Shown here: piece by piece, positions 57,323 through 64,000 of the stretch
Position numbering within the stretch: position 1 is the stretch's first letter
How the letters are laid out: each line of letters opens with the position of its first letter
Assembly (NCBI GenBank): GCA_903813345.2
Contig: CAIIXF020000003.1
Span: forward strand, 5,727,815-5,791,814
Length of the DNA: 64,000 nucleotides
Reading direction: 5' to 3'
Source: Owenia fusiformis
Taxonomy: Eukaryota > Annelida > Polychaeta > Sabellida > Oweniidae
Notes under the pieces: generated by a model
The model's database searches: none
What the model saw: the letters and a program-made list of their open reading frames with translations, nothing else
Told to the model about the DNA's origin: nothing
Translations under genes and position numbers: made by a program

Positions 57323-60201
57323 TAGTCTGGCAGAAACTTCAAAGCTAATCGTTTTCTTCGGATTACAATGTTTTTTTAACTTATCAGCATGAATATAGGG
57401 TTGGGACCTCAAAACCATTGGATGCCGGAGCGGCACCCTTGGGCAACTCTCTACAGAGCATTTCTTATACCCCCCTGATAAAATATACAGGGGGTACTAT
57501 AAGACACTCTCATATCTCAGACACTAATAAATATATTAACTTGAAATTTCCAGGAATTGGTTTTAGTATGATGCTTGACACATGTGACAAAAATCAAGAA
57601 AAAATCTTAATCCGTTGCTATAGCAACCGAAATAGACACTATTTGTTACCGTAGAAATGCATTATTTTGCTGATTTTCATAATTTTCTTCATATTCTTGA
57701 TTCTTAAAGCATCTGAAGTATATACGTATCTGTTATATACATGATTAGAAGTAAAGATGAAATAATTCATCATATGGTTTATGTAATATATCTAACATTT
57801 CAGTTGCTATGGTAACATCAATTAATAATCAAGTTTTTACATTTCACTCTCTTTAAAAAGGTGGTCCAAAATAACACTTCTTGAAAAGGTTATGCTCCCA
57901 CGTAAAAAAAGTGCTGCTTTAGAGATAAATAGTCACATGAATTTGAAAAGAAAATTATAATTTAATTTTACCCCACCTCGACAGCCACCAAATCTAGCAA
58001 AATAGATTAATTTTCAAGGTTCAAATAAAAAATGCCCCCAGTGGCCCCCAGAAGCTATACCATGGACCCCAGTGGCCCCAGAAGCTATACAGGGGCCCCC
58101 AGTGGCCCCAAGATGCTATAAGGTGGCCCCCAGAAGCTATACAGGGACCCCTAGTAGCCCCAAGAAGCTATATGGTAGCCCCCAGAAGCTATACAGGGGC
58201 TCCAAATGGCCCCTAGAAGCTATATAGTGACTTCCAGAAGCTATACAGGGGCCCCCAGTAGCCCCCAGAATCTATACAGTGGCCCCTAGTGCCCCCTTAA
58301 ACCTATACGGTGGCCCCGGAAAGCTATATGGTGGCCCCCAGAAGCATATCCAGCAGCCCCTAGTAGCCCCCAGAAGCTATATGGTGGTCCCCAGTGGCTC
58401 CAAGAAGCTTTACAGTGGCCCCCAAAAGCTATAGAGGGGCCTCCAGTGGCCCCAAGAAGCTATATGGTAGACCCCAGAAGCTATATGATGGCACCCAGAA
58501 GCTATACGGTGGCCCCAAGTAGCCGCCAGAAGCTATAGGATGGCATCCAGTGGCCCCCAGAAGCTATATTGTAGCCCCCAGAAGCTGTACGGTGGCCCTC
58601 AATGGCCCCAAGAAACTATACAGGGGCCCCCAGAAGCTATACGGTGGCTCCCAAAAACTATATGGTGGCCCCCCAGTGTCTCCAAGAAGCTAAACAGGAG
58701 CCCCCAGAAGCTATACAGGGACCCCTAGTAGCCTCCAGAAGCTATATGGTAGCCCCCAGAAGCTATACAGGGGCTCCAAATGGCCCCTAGAAGCTATATG
58801 GTGACTTCCAGAAGCTATACAGGGGCCCCCAGTAGCCCCCAGAATCTATACAGTGGCCCCTAGTGCCCCCTTAAAGCTATATGGTGGCCCCGGAAAGCTA
58901 TATGGTGGCCCCCAGAAGCATATCCAGTAGCCCCTAGTAGCCCCCAGAAGCTATATGGTGGTCCCCAGTGGCTCCAAGAAGCTTTACAGTGGCCCCCAAA
59001 AGCTATACAGGGGCCCCTAGTGGCCCCAAGAAGCTATATGGTAGGCCCAAGAAGCTATATGATGGCACCCAGAAGCTAAACGGTGGCCCCCAGTAGCCAC
59101 CAGAAGCTATAGGATGGCATCCAGTGGCCCCCAGAAACTATATGGTAGCCCCCAGAAGCTGTACGGCGGCCCCAAATGGCCTCAAGAAACTATACAGGGG
59201 CCCCCAGAAGCTATACGGTGGCTCCCAAAATCTATATGGTGGCCCCAAGTGTCCCCAAGAAGCTATACAGGGGCCCCTAGTGGCCCAAAAAAGCTATATG
59301 GTGGCCTTAGAAGCTATAAAGGGGCCCCCAGAAACAATACGAGGGCCCCCAGTGGCCCCCAGAAGTAAGCCCAAATTTTTACTGACAAAAAATTCACGAT
59401 GTTGTCAATCTGAAATGTTTCATGGCCATTAAATTTCACTGTTAGAGAAATATCCAATTGAATTCAATGTTAAATCAAATATTCACAGTACCTTTAAAAG
59501 CTATACGATGGTCCCCAGTGCCCCCCCCCCCAGAAGCTATACAGGGCCCCCAGTAGTCTGATTGCTCAGATGAGGAAAGCCAATGCTTATAAAATTGAGA
59601 CATTATGCCAAAATCTAGACTATGCCAACCTCTCTATTGTATAATTACATTAGATTTTATTATGATGCATGTTCTAAATGCCAAGGTCTAGACTATATGC
59701 CAACCTCACTACTGTATGAATTCATTAGATTTCATTTGATATACATGTATATACTAAATATAAAATATGCAGTGTCCTATATACCAGTGTAATACTATGT
59801 ACTAGTTTAAGAATCAACTATATGAAGAAATGTTGAAAATCAGCAAAATAATGCATCTATACGGTAACAAATAGCGTTCTGTTACTGTTGCTATAGCAAC
59901 GGATTAAGATTTTTTCTTGATTTTTGTCATACATGTCAAGCATCATACTAAAACTAATTCCTGAAAATCTCAAGTTAATATATTTATCAGTATCTGAGAT
60001 ATGAGGGTGTCTTATAGTACCCCCTGTATATTTTATCAGGGGGGTATAAGAAATGCTCTGTAGAGAGTTGCCCAAGGGTGCCGCACCGGCATCTGGTGGT
60101 TTTGAGGTCCCAATCCTATATTCATGTTGATAAGTTAAAAAAACATTGTAATCCGAAGAAAACGATTGAATGTCAAAATACCCTATATTTCTGCCAGACT
60201 A
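57323..60201. mobile_element. Foldback element enclosing a GC-rich minisatellite
   Basis: Inverted arms of about 365 bp, 57323-57690 and 59830-60201, beginning TAGTCTGGCAGAAA. The arms include GGTATAAGAAATGCTCTG and TTGCTATAGCAACGGATTAA. The core is a tandem array. No transposase. Confidence 0.75.
58030..59365. repeat. Minisatellite with 573 bp higher-order period
   Basis: Alternating units of CCCCAGAAGCTATACGGTGG and CAGTGGCCCC, 21-35 bp each. The order of variants repeats after about 573 bp (for example near 58171 and 58744). A small outlier lies at 59500-59550. ORFs in all frames are products of the repeat. Confidence 0.85.
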
Positions 60202-62164
60202 ATAGGTGTGGATTAAAGTTTCAAATGTACTATTAGAGATTATAATATGAATATGTTCTAGAAAATCCGCGACATCATAATAGTGAAAGAAATCGTGATC
60301 ATCGTGGAGCTATCTATTACACAGGAGTAACTCTATAGAATTCTAATACGATAATACAATCAATAACTTGTGACACTTAAAGACTACTAGGTAACCTATA
60401 CACTGCCCGATAATGTCAAAGACACCACAAATAGATAGAAGGAATGTCATGCTAGATAACTATATTCATTCATATTGCAATGCATAATGAGAGCGGAGTG
60501 AACTTGATACTTGCTAATGACTTATATTTAAGTCAGTTGATGAAACAGAAAATTTGAAGAAAAACATCTATCTAAGACATATTGTTTATATCGTGTGTCA
60601 TTTGTCATTATACGCATAAACAACACAATAATGTGACAAGAGAGCGCATCAAGCTGAACAAGACAGTGCAGAGAGGTGAGGCAGTTAAGGCAAACCAACT
60701 GGTAAGTTATTCGAGTGATGTAACATATTTCTCAACAATATATTAGTTATAACATGAATACAATATATTAATAATTGTCACTATTAATTCTCAAAGAAAG
60801 TTAAGAGAAAATTAGAAAACATATTTAGTTAATCATGAACTTGTGTTCATGTTATGTTATGTAATATATATATGATTAATATTATACATAAAACAAAAAG
60901 TAATTGTAGAAGTTGGTATTTTCATGGACAAGAAAAGTCTCAAATTCTGAATATCACAAGCAGAACCAGTCCAAAAACTTCAATCTTCCATACTTTTTTA
61001 AATGTTTACTTCTATTTCGAAATATACAGTATGTGCGAAATCCATAATAGAGTTGTATCTAGTGTATAAAGATGACGTAGTACAAAATTGTACATGTTAA
61101 CAATTTATTTTCATGTTCAACCGACTTACACAAATAAAATAACATAAACGAGCACACGAACACACTCATAAAATTGATATCCTAGATACAGCATGAAACG
61201 GGTAAAGGTTCAAAATTACAACTATCATGGGCTATGAGGATGGAAGTGATGAACTTTATGTACCTGAGTAGTAACGTGTAAAATGTTCTTTGGCCTCGCC
61301 TATTTGATTTTTGAATTGCTACAACTCTGTCTATAATAGTTGTTTATTCGTAAAACCTGAGAATACATTTTTACACAAACATTCTAACAACCGTTCTGAA
61401 TATTGAAATAATCTTTGTTTACATTCATAGAAATGTTGACAGTCGATAAAAAACGACCTCAAAGTAGTGATCCTTTTCATCTGAAACAAAATTAAGGTCG
61501 TAAAACGATCCGTTGCCAAAACAATTCAAATATAAATACCTAAAAATTCTATATCTACGTTTTATGTGTTTTACACGAAATACAAATAGAATGCCTTGTA
61601 TTATAAACAGTGTTTCAACTTATATCGGAATTCTGTTGATAAGTACAGAAATATATTTGAATTAATATATACTAGATATAAACAATTTGATTTATTGAAA
61701 TTAAGATAAGAAAACAATTGAACGGGTCAACTGGTCAATTTATTAATTTATAGGATTTGACTGCAAACAAGTGGATCCTAAAATGTATGTATGCTTTTTA
61801 ATTGAGTTGGAGGATTAAGCTGGTGTTATTGACATTCGTAAATAAAAACGTATTCTTGTAATTGATTTTTTTCCGAAAATGTTTAAACTTCTATCAACAT
61901 TGGTACACTATCATTGATTTACTTTGTGATGTTAAATTCATTTGTAATTCCCCACTTTCATTTGTGATTCATATTTAACATCTCACACTGGAAGATTGAA
62001 ATTCTATAGATTAAGCATAACATCCTACTGGATTAAACATATCAGTTTACAATCGATCGGTAGATGAAGGCTCTGTCTGTTTGCGGTTCTCTCAATGCGT
62101 TAACGTGGACAACAATGGCTGAAATGATTGCAGAATATATCATGGTGACCGTGGCGGTATCATT
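60202..62164. other. Intergenic, nothing recognised
   Basis: AT-rich. Short ORFs with no domain. No clear repeat family. Confidence 0.5.
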
Positions 62165-63100
62165 GCTTGAAGAATATGTCATAGCTGTAGCTTGTAATTT
62201 CTTGTAGAATGGGTCGCATAGACTCACTTTTTGAAGAATATGTCATAAGCTGTAGCTTGTAATTTCTTGTAGAATGGGTCGCATAGACTCACTTCTTGAA
62301 GAATATGTCATAATCTGTAGCCTGTAATTTCTTGTAGAATGGGTCGCATAGACTCACTTCTTGAAGAATATGTCATAAGCTGTAGCTTGTAATTTCTTGT
62401 AGAATGGGTCGCATAGACTCACTTCTTGAAGAATATGTCATAAGCTGTAGCTTGTAATTTCTTGTAGAATGGGTCGCATAGACTCACTTCTTGAAGAATA
62501 TGTCATAAGCTGTAGCTTGTAATTTCTTGTAGAATGGGTCGCACAGACTCACTTCTTAAAGAATATGTCATAAGCTGTAGCTTGTAATTTCTTGTAGAAT
62601 GGGTCGCATAGACTCACTTCTTGAAGAATATGTCATAAGCTGTAGCTTGTAATTTCTTGTAGAATGGGTCGCATAGACTCACTTCTTGAAGAATATGTCA
62701 TAAGCTGTAGCTTGTAATTGCTTGTAGAATGGGTCGCATAGACTCACTTCTTGAAGAATATGTAATAAGCTGTAGCTTGTAATTTCTTGTAGAATGGGTC
62801 GCATAGACTCACTTCTTGAAGAATATGTAATAAGCTGTAGCTTGTAATTTCTTGTAGAATGGGTCGCATAGACTCACTTCTTGAAGAATATGTCATAATC
62901 TGTAGCCTGTAATTTCTTGTAGAATGGGTGGTCGCACAGACTCACTTCTTGAAGAATATGTCATAAGCTGTAGCTTGTAATTTCTTGTAGAATGGGTCGC
63001 ATAGACTCACTTCTTGAAGAATATGTCATAAGCTGTAGCTTCTAATTTCTTGTAGAATGGGTCGCATAGACTCACTTCTTGAAGAATATGTCAAATGCTC
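62165..63100. repeat. 65 bp tandem array, about 14 units
   Basis: Unit contains GAAGAATATGTCATAAGCTG and TTCTTGTAGAATGGGTCGCA. The landmark GGGTCGCA steps by 65 bp from 62211 to 62861, then by 68 after a GGT insertion. Near-identical units imply recent homogenisation. Truncated, diverged units continue to about 63200. Confidence 0.92.
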
Positions 63101-63197
63101 ATTGCTCGCAGATTAGTCAAATAGCTTGAAGAATATGTCATTTGTCATTGGCTTATTGCTTGTAGAATGTGTCATAGTTTTCTTGCTTGCAGAATAG

Positions 63198-63425
63198 GTC
63201 AGTGTCGCAAACTCTGATATCACAGTTGACAAACCAGAGGCAAAAAAACATGGCGTCCAGGTCAAGAGAATTGATACATTTATCTACATCGAAGGAATGT
63301 TGTCACCTGCTGGCAAATATATTAATGAAAAGCTTTGTGTGATTGATGACTCTTGTCTTTCAGCTACATTACTGGATAGCATATGGAGTGTTCCTGTGAT
63401 GTCCTGGAAACACCATAACAATTAA
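63198..63425 (+). CDS. Possible exon or gene fragment, 75 codons, unrecognised
   Basis: Frame open from a TAG at 63195 to a TAA at 63425, without a good start. Reads KKHGVQVKRIDTFIYIEGML, then SPAGKYINEKLCVIDDSC, more protein-like than its neighbours. A CACAG near 63221-63225 could be an acceptor. It may equally be chance or a transposon relic. Confidence 0.18.
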   Translation, partial: VSVANSDITVDKPEAKKHGVQVKRIDTFIYIEGMLSPAGKYINEKLCVIDDSCLSATLLDSIWSVPVMSWKHHNN

Positions 63426-64000
63426 AAGTCCCCGTTGATAACGAGGGGCCTCAAATATGTTTATCACTGTCAAATATGGAGGTAAGTTTCAACATTTCTT
63501 CTGGATGATTCTACTTATTATTTGTTTAGAAAAATTGATGGCTTAAATAGATCTTTTGAATTCACGGTGGTTATAATACAAGTGAAGTTGGAGCAATTGA
63601 AATAATAAAAATGGAATTCCCAATCACACGGTGATTTATGATATCGAAGTCGCGGCCACTGGAATGCGACTCAACTCGTCTATAAAGAAAACTGACAAAT
63701 CTAGATACTGTACATGTTACTAATAGTGTCCTTTCGGAGGGAGAGATAACTCTGTATCCATATTCAAGTGTATACAAAATTAAATTATATGAACAGCTTT
63801 TAAAAGTGAAAATCAAAATTCTGCTACTATTTCAACTTAACCTAGACAACTGGTCAATCTCCATTCAATACATGACGTATGGATATCTCACCGACTGGTG
63901 ACATATAACATATAAAATATATTACCTAGATAAAATAATAAATTATATAAACATGTCTAAAATATTTAACATATAAAATGTCTGGAATTTTTCAATTTAC
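63426..64000. other. Right edge, nothing recognised
   Basis: AT-rich sequence to the window end. The minus-strand 81-codon ORF at 63571-63816 has no recognisable feature. Confidence 0.4.

Noticed and set aside
58540-59432. Repetitive ORFs rich in Gly-Pro-Gln-Lys-Leu-Tyr
   Set aside because: They occur in several frames of the minisatellite and follow its period; a product of the repeat, not a gene.
62165-63100. CRISPR-like appearance of regular repeats
   Set aside because: Units abut as plain 65 bp tandem copies with no variable spacers, in an animal genome.

Overview
The window is AT-rich nuclear DNA from an animal. It has short protein-coding exons with consensus splice sites, many small inverted-repeat DNA transposons, mariner-type relics and an LTR retroelement. 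The host gene belongs to the inter-alpha-trypsin inhibitor heavy chain (ITIH) family, so the source is a bilaterian, probably a marine invertebrate. I cannot fix the phylum from this sequence.

Positions 1-43370 (minus strand) hold one large ITIH-like gene, which I resolved into 29 coding exons (about 1,837 codons) and which runs off the left edge. Exon 1 (43293-43370) is a signal peptide. Exons 2-14 (42374 down to 17236) encode a vWA domain, a Pro/Thr linker, a VIT domain, a second vWA domain and an acidic tail. Exon 15 (16793-16880) is a short linker. Exons 16-28 (15106 down to 2685) repeat the same 13-exon module, with ten of the thirteen exon lengths unchanged. Exon 29 (1-102) begins the ITIH C-terminal domain with its DPHF motif. 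Exon phases are compatible throughout. Only the first module has a signal peptide and only the second leads into the C-terminal domain. I therefore read it as one secreted protein with an internally duplicated vWA-VIT-vWA module, not two genes. Exon 15 looks like a recombination scar: its acceptor side matches exon 29 and its donor side matches linker exon 20.

Intron 7 of that gene carries a complete 12.6 kb Ty3/gypsy (errantivirus-like) element on the minus strand, 22351-34948. It has two 1,839 bp LTRs with no differences seen on inspection, and a 4 bp target duplication. Gag, Pol and an F-type Env are intact. Pol is reached by a textbook -1 frameshift signal. Downstream of env is an unusual 172-residue ORF with three C2H2 zinc fingers, whose start codon overlaps the env stop (TAATG). 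A further 86 sense codons lie in frame after the pol stop. The element interrupted an older inverted-repeat element in the same intron.

The other introns hold palindromic elements, a mariner relic and a minisatellite that seems to have grown out of a splice donor. From 43371 to 64000 I see no convincing gene. This part holds a GAACG-rich inverted-repeat element (43758-44326), a TIR element (47713-48730), a TA-flanked foldback element (50354-51198), a 4.4 kb mariner-derived element with nested insertions (52216-56611), a foldback element around a GC-rich minisatellite (57323-60201) and a 65 bp tandem array (about 62165-63100).
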